DNA from: Planctomycetaceae bacterium
GTDB taxonomy: Bacteria > Planctomycetota > Planctomycetia > Planctomycetales > Planctomycetaceae
DNA: 64,000 bases
Assembly (NCBI GenBank): GCA_002724315.1
Contig: PBOJ01000027.1
Location: forward strand, 82,693-146,692
Direction: 5' to 3'
The notes beneath the pieces were generated by a model. It was given only the letters and a program-made list of their open reading frames with translations, was not told the DNA's origin and ran no database searches. The position numbers and the translations under genes are program-made. This document shows positions 17,745 through 26,606 of this stretch, one piece after another. The stretch's first letter is position 1, and each line of letters opens with the position of its first letter.

Positions 17745-19082
17745 TCACGCCTCACCGTCAAAGACCTCGGTACGGAAGACGTCCTCCTGAACCGAGAGAT
17801 ATTCGTCCCGGGACATTCCCGGCGTGAAATCCTCGAGCACCTGCCGACCGGTTCCGGCATCGTCGGCCAGCAGGTCCACAGCCATCATCGCCAGTGTCTT
17901 GGCCGGCGAGACGTACCCGTTGGCAGTGTCGGCGATGTGCCAGTCGACACTGTGCGGTTCCCCGTGAGCCCCCGCCATCACCGGATGCAGCACGGGCATC
18001 AGCTGGCTCAGATCACCGGCGTCGGTCGAACCGCCGCCGTGAGGATAATCGCGGTAGCCATCCTCCTCGAAGAGCGTCGCCGCATTGCGGCGGAACAGAT
18101 CACGGAGATTGGGATCATTGTTCAACGGCAGGTTGCCCGGAACCGTGTCGATCTCGACACGACACCGCATCGCCATCGCCGCGCCCTTGAGACAGGCATC
18201 CACGCGCGAAGCGGCATCCCGGATCGCCTCCGCCGTCTTCGCCCGCACATAGGTCTCGAGCCGGACTTCCGAGGGAATCACGTTCACCAGATCCCCCCCC
18301 TTGGTGATGATCGGGTGCACCCGCACACAATCCTCGTCACGGAACGTTTCGCGATGAGAGTTGATCCCGGCCAGAGCGAGTTGTGCGGCATAGAGGGCAT
18401 TGACCCCCTGTTCGGGAGCGCCACCGGCGTGGGCCGCCACACCGCGGAACGTGACAGTCTTGGCCAGGAAACCATTGGACGAAATCCCCACACCATGCGT
18501 CCCATCCTCCCGGGCCGGACTCTTGGTGTGAATCATCACCGCCATGTCGACGTCGTCGAAATGCCCCAGCTTGATCAATTCCTGTTTCCCGCACAGAAAC
18601 GACGTCTTTCCTTCGCGAACCAATCCGAGCCGGTAGTCGATCTCGACGTACTCTTCGGCGGGAACCGCCAGGAACACGATGTTGCCGGCCAGTTCCTGGG
18701 CGATGCCCGAGGTCCGCAACCCCACCGCGGCGCCCATCAGGCCGGCGATCTGGGCATTGTGTCCGCAGGCGTGAGCCGCCTGGGTATCGGGATTGGCACG
18801 GGGATGACCGGGAACCTGCAGGGCATCCAGTTCCCCCATCAGGGCCACCGTTGGCCCGGGGCGACCACCACGGAGCACTGCCTTGACACCAGTCAGCCCC
18901 AGCCCGCTGTCAAATTCCAGGCCCAGGTCACTGAAGACCTCCTGCACCTTTTCGGCTGTGCGGTGTTCCTTGAACCCCAATTCGGGGTCATCCATGATCG
19001 CCTCGCCCACGCCGATGATCCGGTCACGATTCTCTTCGATCGACTGGCAGACGGACTCTTTCAGTGCTCCGGCGGTCGTCAC
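17745..19082 (-). CDS. M20D-family amidohydrolase / peptidase
   Basis: A 445-residue cytosolic metallohydrolase of the M20D type (N-acyl-amino-acid, aminobenzoyl-glutamate or indoleacetyl-amino-acid hydrolases). It starts at a GTG at 19082 (TTAGALKESVCQSIEENRD). The conserved first motif is DDPELGFKEHRTA. The metal site shows HACGHNAQ (Cys and His ligands), AVPAEEY (catalytic Glu pair), MIHTKSP (His) and a final His in AGAHGEPH. The dimerisation domain with VTFRGVAAHAGGAPEQG is also typical. No signal peptide. It stands alone between a cytochrome gene and an orphan DUF1501 gene. The amide substrate cannot be read from sequence. An extended -10-like sequence lies about 65 bases upstream. Confidence 0.9.
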   Translation of the reverse strand: MTTAGALKESVCQSIEENRDRIIGVGEAIMDDPELGFKEHRTAEKVQEVFSDLGLEFDSGLGLTGVKAVLRGGRPGPTVALMGELDALQVPGHPRANPDTQAAHACGHNAQIAGLMGAAVGLRTSGIAQELAGNIVFLAVPAEEYVEIDYRLGLVREGKTSFLCGKQELIKLGHFDDVDMAVMIHTKSPAREDGTHGVGISSNGFLAKTVTFRGVAAHAGGAPEQGVNALYAAQLALAGINSHRETFRDEDCVRVHPIITKGGDLVNVIPSEVRLETYVRAKTAEAIRDAASRVDACLKGAAMAMRCRVEIDTVPGNLPLNNDPNLRDLFRRNAATLFEEDGYRDYPHGGGSTDAGDLSQLMPVLHPVMAGAHGEPHSVDWHIADTANGYVSPAKTLAMMAVDLLADDAGTGRQVLEDFTPGMSRDEYLSVQEDVFRTEVFDGEA

Positions 19083-19145
19083 GGTGTGGCCTCCAGGGTC
19101 TCGGAAATCAACGAATCAGACGCACATGGCACATGGCCGATAAGA

Positions 19146-19154
19146 ATAGTAGCA
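19146..19154 (-). promoter_or_regulatory. Possible extended -10 promoter (TGCTACTAT)
   Basis: On the minus strand TG-C-TACTAT matches the extended -10 pattern, in an unusually AT-rich island between two divergent genes. A start about 7 bases on would give a leader of roughly 55 bases to the GTG at 19082. No clear -35 box. Confidence 0.3.
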
Positions 19155-19185
19155 TAAGCGTACCGCCAGTCCGTCCGGCCCAGCC

Positions 19186-20613
19186 ATGATCCGACTCTTC
19201 GACACCCCCGCCGCGGCCCAGGGCGACTGGACCCGCCGCGACCTGCTTCAGGCCGGCCTGCTCGGAATCGGCGGCCTGTCGCTCTCCGGCATGCTGAACC
19301 TCGAGTCGGTACAGCGAGCGATCGCTTCCCGGGTGCGAAAACCGGCCAGGAACTGCATCTTCATGTTCCTCAATGGCGGCCAGGCCCAGATGGACACGTT
19401 CGACATGAAGCCGGGGGCCCCGGAGGGGATCCGGGGTCCGTACCGGCCGATCGCCACCAGCGTTCCGGGCACACAGATTTCCAACATGCTGCCACGGCTG
19501 TCGCGGTTGACCGACAGCTACACGATCCTGCGTTCGGCCTCTCACCCGCTCTCGGGTCACAACAGTTCAGCCGCCTACGTGCTCAGTGGACATACGCCGG
19601 GCAGTGATTCCAGTATCCAGCCCACTCCGATGGATCATCCGACCTACGGTTCGGTTGTCTCCCGAATCCAACCCGCACCGGCCCACCTGCCCAGCAGCGT
19701 GCTGACCCCGCGACTGCTCTTCGACATGGGCTTCCCCACGCCCAGTGCCGGCGGAGGCTGGTTGGGCCGTCAGTACGATCCGTTCCCGGTTGCCCGCAAC
19801 CGCATGATGTCCAAGGCCCCCGTCTGGAACGGCAAGCTGCCGGGTCCTCGCTCGCTGGCTCTTCCCAAGGACATCTCGCAATCGCGTCTGGCCTCGCGGC
19901 GGAACCTGCTGGGATCCGTCGACAGTGCCTTCACCGCCGCCCGCAACGACGCGGCGGCCCGCACTCTGCAGGCCCACCAGGACAAGGCTCTCGACCTGAT
20001 CCTCTCACCGGAATGCCAGTCCGCTTTCGATCTCTCCAAGGAACCTGACGCAGTCCACGACCGCTACGGGCGATTCGAAATGGGGCAGGTGATGCTTCTG
20101 GCCCGTCGCCTGGTCGAGTCGGGTGTCCGTTTCGTCACCGCCAACGCGGTCTCCAACCCCAAGAACACCCGCCTGTCCTCCTTCCAGATCTGGGACACCC
20201 ACTTCGACCACTTCCGGCTCTACAACGACACGTTGCTGCCAGAATTTGACCAGTCGCTCTCGGCTTTGATCGAGGATCTCGACACGCGCGGCCTGCTGGC
20301 CGAGACACTGGTGATCGTGATGGGCGAGATGGGCCGCACGCCCAAGATCAACAAGAGCAAGGACGGGGGACGGGACCACTGGGGACGAGCCTACTCGGTT
20401 CTGTGGGCTGGCTGCGGAGTGAAATCCGGACGGGTGATCGGCGCCACCGACAAGAACGCCGGTGAGGTGATCGAAGCCAAGTCCTCGCCCGACGATATCG
20501 CCGCCACGCTCTACGAAGCGTTGGGGATTCCCCACGAGACCGTGCTCGAAGACATCGCCGGCCGGCCTCGCCGCATCGCAGAGGGCAGCCCGGTCCCGGG
20601 ACTGTTGGCCTAG
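19186..20613 (+). CDS. DUF1501 protein, class B (orphan), Tat-exported
   Basis: A 475-residue DUF1501 protein starting MIRLFDTPAAAQGDW before the twin-arginine motif TRRDLLQAGLLGIGG. Motifs: GGQAQMDTFDMKPG, MGEMGRTPKINKSKDGGRDHW, SVLWAGCGVKSGRVIGATDKN. The C-terminus (DDIAATLYEALGIPHETVL, GRPRRIAEG) is of the orphan class. EMGRTP replaces EFGRTP, shared with the gene at 33968. No cytochrome partner adjoins; it is divergent from the M20D gene and converges with an oxidoreductase gene with one base between the stops. Exported enzyme of unknown substrate. Confidence 0.92.
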   Translation: MIRLFDTPAAAQGDWTRRDLLQAGLLGIGGLSLSGMLNLESVQRAIASRVRKPARNCIFMFLNGGQAQMDTFDMKPGAPEGIRGPYRPIATSVPGTQISNMLPRLSRLTDSYTILRSASHPLSGHNSSAAYVLSGHTPGSDSSIQPTPMDHPTYGSVVSRIQPAPAHLPSSVLTPRLLFDMGFPTPSAGGGWLGRQYDPFPVARNRMMSKAPVWNGKLPGPRSLALPKDISQSRLASRRNLLGSVDSAFTAARNDAAARTLQAHQDKALDLILSPECQSAFDLSKEPDAVHDRYGRFEMGQVMLLARRLVESGVRFVTANAVSNPKNTRLSSFQIWDTHFDHFRLYNDTLLPEFDQSLSALIEDLDTRGLLAETLVIVMGEMGRTPKINKSKDGGRDHWGRAYSVLWAGCGVKSGRVIGATDKNAGEVIEAKSSPDDIAATLYEALGIPHETVLEDIAGRPRRIAEGSPVPGLLA

Positions 20614-20614
20614 C

Positions 20615-22183
20615 CTAGACCGCCGGCCACTGGTGGTTGGCCGGGTCGAGCAGGCGGCTGGGAGCAAAGTACTCCTCGGGATAGTCGTCTGGCTCGTCAT
20701 CAAGCTCGAGGATGCGGTTGACAATGCAACGGGCACCGTTGAAAGACACGCCGCTGCCCGATCCACACATCCCCGCAACGATCCAGCGGCCCTTGCCGTC
20801 GATCGAACCCACGATCGGGTACTCATCCGGAGTGTACCCCACCGTTCCGCTCCACTCGTTGTCCAGGTCCAGTTCGTACGGCCCGAAGTGCTTCCGCATC
20901 TCTGCGGCCGCGTAACGGGTCAGGAATCGCGACGGCTTGTTCCGACCGGCCTCCCGGTCGGAAACCCGTGACCCTCCCGACCCCCACAGCACCTCGTTCC
21001 CGTAACGCCCGGCGAAGTACCACGAACCGCTGATGCCGATGTGCGGCTTCATGGACACCGGCCCCCCTTCACCAGAGGCTGCCTGCTCCTGCATCGGCAG
21101 GATCGCATCATGAAACGCCGCCTCGAGCATCGGGGTGTACGACTCGGTGGCGTAGAACACGTGACGGCAGGCCACGGTTCCCCGCGAAGTTTCGACCACG
21201 TACCCGTCCTTGTTGGGCACCACCCGCTCAACCCGCGTCCGTGTGTACAGATCGACCTGCTCGGACTCCAGCGCCTCCCGCAACAGGCTCCAGACCCACT
21301 TGGCCGGGTGCCAGCTGGCAGCCTGTTTCGAGAAACCGGCGGGGTGATTCAACCGCATCCCGGTCAGCTTCCTCGCCTCCGAGGACTCGATCATTGTCCA
21401 GTCATCACAGCCGGACTTCTCGGCCAGCCGCGCCGAAATCCTCAGCGATTTCTGCTCCTCCTCGGTCCGGGCCTGCACCCACCCGGCGCGGTTGTAGTCG
21501 CACCGGAATCCGTGGGCCTCGATCGCCTGCTCGATCAGTTCCGCGTTCTGGTAGGCCGCCTGGCAATAGACCTTGGCAAACCGGCTGGCCAACTGCTTGC
21601 GGCTGTCGGTGTCGAGATCGGGCCGAACCTCCAACAGGTTCTTGCCAACCGTGTCACGGACCATCTTGAAGTAACGGCCCATCACCACCAGGCCCTCGTT
21701 CCGACCCGATGCCCCGCTGGCTGGATCGTCCATCTCGAGCACCACCAGACGGCGATCTTCCGGGGCCCGTCTCATCCAGTGGTAAGCAGCCGCCGACCCG
21801 GTGAATCCGGCCCCGATCACCACAACGTCGGCCCGGCTGGGGAACCTGGCAGCCCCATCCGTCCGCCAGGGATGCTCTTCCCATGGATTCTCGTCTTCCA
21901 GCCACATCGGTGTCCGCGACACCCGACCGCGAATGTCCAGGCAATGCAGACCCAGCGGCATGTTGACCCAGACCTGGTAAAGAGCCCAACCGGCGAACTT
22001 GAGCCAACGCAGCGGCAGAGGATCGTCTTTCCAGTTGAGTTGGACAAAGTGTCCGGCTGCCTGGAAATCCTGCTTCCGCAAGCCGATCAACAACTCGACC
22101 ACGAACCCAATCCGGCTCAGCAGACTGACGTTCCGTTCCGAGAGAAATCGATCGATCTCGCGCCTGTCACGGTCCACACTCAC
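20615..22183 (-). CDS. FAD-dependent oxidoreductase (DAO family)
   Basis: A 522-residue flavoprotein. The N-terminal 110 residues form an unusual extension (RFLSERNVSLLSRIGFVVEL) without a signal peptide. The Rossmann motif VVVIGAGFTGSAAAYHW follows near residue 120, with GASGRNEGLVVMG as the second FAD contact. The C-terminus carries the DAO signature YTPDEYPIVGSI and AGMCGSGSGVSFNGA. DAO enzymes oxidise amines or amino acids such as glycine, sarcosine or D-amino acids; the substrate here is unknown. Start is a GTG at 22183, directly after a purine-rich GGGAAGGG; a second GTG two codons on would have better spacing. It lies 34 bases after the triheme flavoprotein gene and is the last gene of the six-gene run. 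Confidence 0.88.
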   Translation of the reverse strand: MSVDRDRREIDRFLSERNVSLLSRIGFVVELLIGLRKQDFQAAGHFVQLNWKDDPLPLRWLKFAGWALYQVWVNMPLGLHCLDIRGRVSRTPMWLEDENPWEEHPWRTDGAARFPSRADVVVIGAGFTGSAAAYHWMRRAPEDRRLVVLEMDDPASGASGRNEGLVVMGRYFKMVRDTVGKNLLEVRPDLDTDSRKQLASRFAKVYCQAAYQNAELIEQAIEAHGFRCDYNRAGWVQARTEEEQKSLRISARLAEKSGCDDWTMIESSEARKLTGMRLNHPAGFSKQAASWHPAKWVWSLLREALESEQVDLYTRTRVERVVPNKDGYVVETSRGTVACRHVFYATESYTPMLEAAFHDAILPMQEQAASGEGGPVSMKPHIGISGSWYFAGRYGNEVLWGSGGSRVSDREAGRNKPSRFLTRYAAAEMRKHFGPYELDLDNEWSGTVGYTPDEYPIVGSIDGKGRWIVAGMCGSGSGVSFNGARCIVNRILELDDEPDDYPEEYFAPSRLLDPANHQWPAV

Positions 22184-22217
22184 CCCTTCCCTTCCCCAGG
22201 ATTCACTTCGCCACCGA

Positions 22218-24017
22218 CTACTCCCGTCCCGTGTGGCATCTCATGCACGCCGCCGTCAGCACCCGTGGGTTGATCCGGTGATCGTCCTCTCGGTACGGGG
22301 ACAACTCGCCGTGGCACTGGCGGCAGTCGAGTTTCTGCTCGAGCACCTTGGCATGCACCTTTTCGAAGTGCCAGTATCCCGGGCGGGAATCGGCGATGTC
22401 GCCGGCCACATCGTGACAGTCGGCACATCTCTGCACGTCGACCGAATCGATCGGTTGCTTCCAACCGGCTGCCTGAAGAATGGACCGGGCCGCCACGCGG
22501 CCAGTGACCACGCACGGACCCAGGAACGTCCCCTCGAGTGCCGCCTTGCCGTTGATCAACGCCAACCCGGTCAACTCGCCCACCGCGTACAGTCCCGGGA
22601 TCGGCTGTTGCTTCTTGTCGACCACCCGACAGGCGAGGTCGATCGCCACGCCCCCCATGCTCTTGCGGGTCAGCGGAAACGTCTGGATCGCATAAAATGG
22701 CGGCGTCTCGATCTTCACCGACGCCTCGTTGTTGAACTTCGTCTTGCCCGGTCCGAACCGCCCGAAATCGTCATCGACCCCTTTCTCGATCAACGAATTG
22801 TACCGCCGAACCGTATTGGTCAGCCCCTTCACCGGAAGCCCCGACTTCCGGGCGAGTTCCTCGAGCGTGTCGGCCGACTGCACCAGCTTCGGGTTCTGGA
22901 AGACCAATCGTTCGACCTTCTCGGCGTCGGCCCAGTCCGATCCCGAAACACTGAACTCCTTCTTGGTCGTCTCGTCGAAAATGGCCCAGCAGGTGACTTG
23001 CTCCTGCCGCAACAGTGCCGGCATCACGTCCTTGGCCCAACCGTGGTCGTTGGCAAACCGTTTCCCCTGCCAGTTGACCAGGATCCCCCACATGTTGGCC
23101 GCGTTGAGTCCCTTGTTGCTGCCGGGATTCTGAGGATCGGGCAGACCCGAATAGTAGTTCCACTGGTAGTCCATCTTGACCAGGGCTCCGCCGATCTTGC
23201 GAACCATGTCGTGACCGGTCCCCATCGAGTGCCGTCCCGACCCGGCGAGGATCTTCTTGGGGAAATCGAACTCGGCCGGCCAGAACTCCCGAACCAGGTC
23301 CAGATTGCTCTGGAACCCCCCGGTGGCCAGCACCACCGCATCGGCCTCGAAAGTCTTCTCGGTGTCGTCCCTCATGTCGGTCGTCCGCACCCCGGTCACC
23401 CGCTGGTTGTTGACCACCAGGGAATCAGCCCGGGTGTTCCAGGCAAACCGCACGTTGGGCCGTTCCAGGCACGCCCGGAAAACGGGTGTCACCAGCCCGA
23501 TGCCTCGCCCGGCCGGCTGGTGAAACCGGTCGACGGTGTTGCCAGGAGCCGAATCGATCCCCGAGAACTGCACGCCCAGGTCGATCAACCAGTCGTAGAT
23601 CTGTTCTCGGGAGTGATCAACGTAGTACCTCACCCACTCGCGGTTGGCCCCTTCACCCCACTCGATGAAGTCCTTGTAAGCCAGGTCGGGCGAGTCTTTC
23701 TGCCCGGCGGCCTCCTGTACCGGCGTATCGACGATCGACACCCCGCCCTGGGACATCACCGCGTGGCCGCCGTAGACACTCGACATGTCGATGACCACCA
23801 CCTGGGCGCCACCGTCGGCCAGTTCCAGCGCGGCGGTCAGCCCCGAGAGCCCGGCTCCGACCACGACAACCCGCGGTTCCGGACCATTCGACGACCTCGC
23901 CGGTGGTTCACCGCCGACCCGAACAGTCCCCCGCCCGCCGACGACCAGTCCGACCCCCAAGGCCGCCAACATGACGGCGGCAGGGATAACGGCGGCAACA
24001 CCCGACCGTGATGTCAT
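22218..24017 (-). CDS. Fumarate-reductase-type flavoprotein fused to C-terminal triheme tail
   Basis: A 599-residue protein with an N-terminal hydrophobic export/anchor segment (residues 8-28) followed by FAD motif VVVVGAGLSGLTAALEL near residue 50, with GGHAVMSQGGVS typical of the fumarate reductase/flavocytochrome c/ketosteroid dehydrogenase family. The C-terminal 75 residues hold three CxxCH haem motifs: CADCH, CRQCH and CMRCH, the last at the extreme end. In soluble fumarate reductases a His-Thr-Met-Gly-Gly site contacts succinate; here it is RKSMGGVAID, so fumarate is unlikely to be the substrate. It could oxidise or reduce a carbohydrate-derived or unsaturated compound and pass electrons through the haems; this is inference. 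Its ATG overlaps the upstream DUF1080 stop by 4 bases (ATGA), so translation is coupled. Confidence 0.9.
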   Translation of the reverse strand: MTSRSGVAAVIPAAVMLAALGVGLVVGGRGTVRVGGEPPARSSNGPEPRVVVVGAGLSGLTAALELADGGAQVVVIDMSSVYGGHAVMSQGGVSIVDTPVQEAAGQKDSPDLAYKDFIEWGEGANREWVRYYVDHSREQIYDWLIDLGVQFSGIDSAPGNTVDRFHQPAGRGIGLVTPVFRACLERPNVRFAWNTRADSLVVNNQRVTGVRTTDMRDDTEKTFEADAVVLATGGFQSNLDLVREFWPAEFDFPKKILAGSGRHSMGTGHDMVRKIGGALVKMDYQWNYYSGLPDPQNPGSNKGLNAANMWGILVNWQGKRFANDHGWAKDVMPALLRQEQVTCWAIFDETTKKEFSVSGSDWADAEKVERLVFQNPKLVQSADTLEELARKSGLPVKGLTNTVRRYNSLIEKGVDDDFGRFGPGKTKFNNEASVKIETPPFYAIQTFPLTRKSMGGVAIDLACRVVDKKQQPIPGLYAVGELTGLALINGKAALEGTFLGPCVVTGRVAARSILQAAGWKQPIDSVDVQRCADCHDVAGDIADSRPGYWHFEKVHAKVLEQKLDCRQCHGELSPYREDDHRINPRVLTAACMRCHTGRE

Positions 24018-24724
24018 GGCGAAGCGTTCCCCTGGAGCCGCTTCAGCTGGATCTTGCGGAACTCGATTTCCATCGGTGGGCCGCCGTGCAACTGCAGGCC
24101 GATGATCCCCTTGGGAATGCGCTTGGCCTTCTCGTTATCGATCACCTCCGAAGCCACACGGCCGTTGATTTTGAAGTACATCCGGTAACCCTTCACGACC
24201 ACGTGGACATCGTTCCAGCCCTGTCGCTTGACGTGTTTCGCCTCGAGCCCCTTCTCCAGTTTTGTCACCGTCTTCTTTCCGTCGGCGGCGATCACCACGC
24301 GATGCCCCCGTTGGACCAGGTACGATCCGCGGGGGTAGCCGTGAAAGTCCCACGACCCCAGCACCTGCGGACCGATGCCGACGTGGCCGAAGTCGGCGTG
24401 GTAACCGCTGACCTTGTGCGTCTTGGAGATCCCCAGCAGCCCACGGATGTGAATCCCCGAGTTGCCCTTGGTGCGGAACCGGTAACTGAGTTTCAGCTCA
24501 TAGTCGCCCAGGTTCTTGTCGTGAAAGAGCAGGTCCGATCCCTTCCCATCGGTCTTGCCGACCAGCAAACCGTCGCGGACCGACCAATGCCCCCGCTTCT
24601 CCTTGGGTATCACGTTCCAGCCCTTCAACGTTTTCCCGTCAAAGATCGTCTCGAACTTTTCGGCCGCCAGGGCGGCCCCCGGAGCCAGCAAGCTCACCAA
24701 CGTCCACAGCACCAGCGTTCTCAT
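24014..24724 (-). CDS. DUF1080 (3-keto-disaccharide hydrolase-like) protein
   Basis: A 236-residue secreted protein of the DUF1080/PF06439 family, a LamG-like beta-sandwich; members cleave 3-keto-glycosides. Start at the ATG at 24724 is fixed by AAGGAG 5 bases upstream and by a signal peptide (RTLVLWTLVSLLAPGAALAA); the longer open frame upstream is not coding. Motifs: FETIFDGKTLKGWNV, DYELKLSYRFRTKGNSGIHI (family core) and GIIGLQLHGGPPMEIEFRKI. The stop codon overlaps the next start (ATGA), coupling it to the triheme flavoprotein. The amidohydrolase gene is 29 bases upstream. The pairing of an oxidising flavoprotein with DUF1080 fits sugar oxidation followed by cleavage. Confidence 0.92.
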   Translation of the reverse strand: MRTLVLWTLVSLLAPGAALAAEKFETIFDGKTLKGWNVIPKEKRGHWSVRDGLLVGKTDGKGSDLLFHDKNLGDYELKLSYRFRTKGNSGIHIRGLLGISKTHKVSGYHADFGHVGIGPQVLGSWDFHGYPRGSYLVQRGHRVVIAADGKKTVTKLEKGLEAKHVKRQGWNDVHVVVKGYRMYFKINGRVASEVIDNEKAKRIPKGIIGLQLHGGPPMEIEFRKIQLKRLQGNASP

Positions 24725-24729
24725 GTCGA

Positions 24730-24735
24730 CTCCTT
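24730..24735 (-). promoter_or_regulatory. Ribosome-binding site AAGGAG
   Basis: AAGGAG on the minus strand lies 5 bases before the ATG at 24724. It selects this start over a much longer upstream-open frame and agrees with the signal peptide that begins there. Confidence 0.65.
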
Positions 24736-24753
24736 GGCCGTTCCTGTAATTGA

Positions 24754-25701
24754 TCAGGTCTTCTTGCCGAACCGGTACACCGACAGTGCCGTCTTGCCCA
24801 GGATCCACCGCTTGTCCTCGGCGGTGAAGAACGGAATCAGGTCCTTCATGATCAGCAGCTCGTAGAAGTTCGCGTAGATCATCCGCCGCGGCCCGAAGGT
24901 GTCGTAGAGCTTGCGGAGATACGGCCACATGTCACGGAACGGCGGCTTTTGCTGCGACGGATTGTGCAACGACGTGCGAACGTAGACGTTGGGAAACTTC
25001 TCGAGCGCCAGGATCTGGTCGATGCCCTCGCGGTCGGGACGGGTGATATCGATCATGGCAAAGTGATCGATCACCAGCTTGACCCCGGGAAACCGCCGGG
25101 CCATGTCACCCACCTGGGAAAGCTGGTGCGGGGCCAGGAAGATGTTGAAGACGGCCCCCAACTGCTCGGCTTTCTTCCACAACGGGTAACAAACCGGATC
25201 GTTCATCCAGACCTTGTCGCGGTCGTAGATCGGGCTCAGCCGCAGCCCCACCAGCCGATCGCGTTTCATCAATCTCTCGAGCCGACCCGGGTTCTGGGGA
25301 TCGCCGGGACGGTGAAGCCCGTGACCGACCAGTAGCCCGATGGCGGCGAAGCGGTCAGGGTGCGTCTTGACGCAGTGGCTCGAATACGAGTTGTCGGTAC
25401 CGTAGTAGCAGACGTGGCTGATGACGGTCTTGGAGATCCCGTGCACCTGCATCTCGGCCAGCAGATGTTCCATCGAGTAATTGCGACGGGGCTTGCTGTT
25501 GGGACAGTTGGACAGCTTGGGATTGATCGGGAAGTCCTTGTCGTTGATCAACCACGCGTGTTCGGCACCGTTGACAATTTCGTCGGCGGTCCCGGGCGGA
25601 TCGGCCGTCGCGACACGTCCCGCATCGAGTGCCGTCCAGGCAGCCGCCAGGCCACCGCCGGCCATTCGGCCCAGGCATGTTCGTCGATCGATTCCACTCA
25701 T
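24754..25701 (-). CDS. Tat-exported amidohydrolase-like TIM-barrel protein with missing metal ligands
   Basis: A 315-residue protein with a twin-arginine signal (IDRRTCLGRMAGGGLAAAW) and the outline of the amidohydrolase_2 family: ISKTVISHVCYYGTDNSY, THPDRFAAIGLL, GLRLSPIYD, PGVKLVIDHFAMI, FPNVYVRTS. The usual N-terminal DxHxH is replaced by GAEHAWLINDK. The usual catalytic Asp segment (GSDxP) near the end is IYANFYELL. So at least two canonical metal-ligand sites seem lost, which suggests altered chemistry or a non-hydrolytic lyase. Its start overlaps the stop of the DUF1080 gene upstream (ATGA), and the next DUF1080 gene follows 29 bases downstream. It is part of the glycan-related run. Confidence 0.85.
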   Translation of the reverse strand: MSGIDRRTCLGRMAGGGLAAAWTALDAGRVATADPPGTADEIVNGAEHAWLINDKDFPINPKLSNCPNSKPRRNYSMEHLLAEMQVHGISKTVISHVCYYGTDNSYSSHCVKTHPDRFAAIGLLVGHGLHRPGDPQNPGRLERLMKRDRLVGLRLSPIYDRDKVWMNDPVCYPLWKKAEQLGAVFNIFLAPHQLSQVGDMARRFPGVKLVIDHFAMIDITRPDREGIDQILALEKFPNVYVRTSLHNPSQQKPPFRDMWPYLRKLYDTFGPRRMIYANFYELLIMKDLIPFFTAEDKRWILGKTALSVYRFGKKT

Positions 25702-26525
25702 GGCTTCAACTGCAGCAACTCGACCTTGCGGAACTCAACCGGATGACTCTCCGACTGCAGCGAAATCGACCCGCCCTCGATCAACTGCGGCGACCCGGCG
25801 GGTTTTCCAGCGAGCAGCTTCTTGGCGTCCTTGTCGTTGGGATCGTACTGCGGCTTGGTGTATTCGATCACCGTCTTGCCATCGATCTTGTGACGGATCA
25901 CCTCGCTGCCGCGGACCTCGACCTCGACGGTGACCCACTGGTCGCCGCGGTAGGTCTTCGAGACCGAATTGGTGCAGTGCGGCTTGTGAAGCTTGCCCTT
26001 GTAGAAGACGTGGGTCCCGGGCGTGCAGAGATTGGCGGTGCTGCGTTTTCCCTTGGCCCGTCCACCCAGCAACTGGACCTCGATTGAGACCGGGAAGTCC
26101 TGGTCCTTGCCCATCGACTCGGGCGACTGGCCGTGCACCATGATCCCGCTGTTGCGGAACGCCCAACCGGGTCCACCCGCGACCTGCTTGCCGGTGAAAC
26201 GGTACTCACATCGGATGATGTAGTGCGAGAACGGCTTCTCGTAGAACAGGTGCCCGAACTTCCTGCCGAACCCCTTGTAGGCGTCGTAACCGACTTTCAG
26301 CACGCCGCCCTCAACCCGGAAGGTCTTGCCGAAGTTGTCGCCCAGGGCATGCCCCTTGATCTTCACCTTCCAGCCGGACAGGTCCTTGCCATTGAACAGC
26401 TGAATCCACTTCTTCTTGCCCGCCTCCTGCTTTTCGGCCGACGACAGCGTCGCCACCAGCAACGGAACCAGGAACAGGGACCAGCACAGCAGGCCGGACA
26501 GGCCACTTCGGAGCAGGCGTGTCAT
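25698..26525 (-). CDS. DUF1080 (3-keto-disaccharide hydrolase-like) protein
   Basis: A 275-residue secreted DUF1080 protein. From the ATG at 26525 it has a signal peptide (TRLLRSGLSGLLCWSLFLVP). Motifs: WIQLFNGKDLSGWKVK, YIIRCEYRFTGKQ, RNSGIMVHGQSPESMGK, SIEVQLLGG and the closing EGGSISLQSESHPVEFRKVE. It differs strongly from the second DUF1080 protein of this run (longer, with extra loops around GHALGDNFGKTF), so the two probably act on different glycosides or in different orientation. Four-base overlap with the amidohydrolase start couples their translation; the esterase-sulfatase fusion gene ends 81 bases upstream. Confidence 0.92.
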   Translation of the reverse strand: MTRLLRSGLSGLLCWSLFLVPLLVATLSSAEKQEAGKKKWIQLFNGKDLSGWKVKIKGHALGDNFGKTFRVEGGVLKVGYDAYKGFGRKFGHLFYEKPFSHYIIRCEYRFTGKQVAGGPGWAFRNSGIMVHGQSPESMGKDQDFPVSIEVQLLGGRAKGKRSTANLCTPGTHVFYKGKLHKPHCTNSVSKTYRGDQWVTVEVEVRGSEVIRHKIDGKTVIEYTKPQYDPNDKDAKKLLAGKPAGSPQLIEGGSISLQSESHPVEFRKVELLQLKP

Positions 26526-26606
26526 GGAAGAACTCTCGTGTGATGGAAATCGGGGGTGAACCCCCATTGTGCGATTTGTCGAGCCCGCGGGAAAGTCGCC
26601 GGCCGA

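Noticed and set aside
21999..24011. 670-residue plus-strand open frame
   Set aside because: Antisense of the triheme flavoprotein and DAO genes, whose motifs (GAGLSG, three CxxCH) are unmistakable.
22218..24017. Calling the flavoprotein a fumarate reductase
   Set aside because: The succinate-contact His of HTMGG is absent (KSMGG) and the haems are at the opposite end, so only the family and not the reaction can be named.
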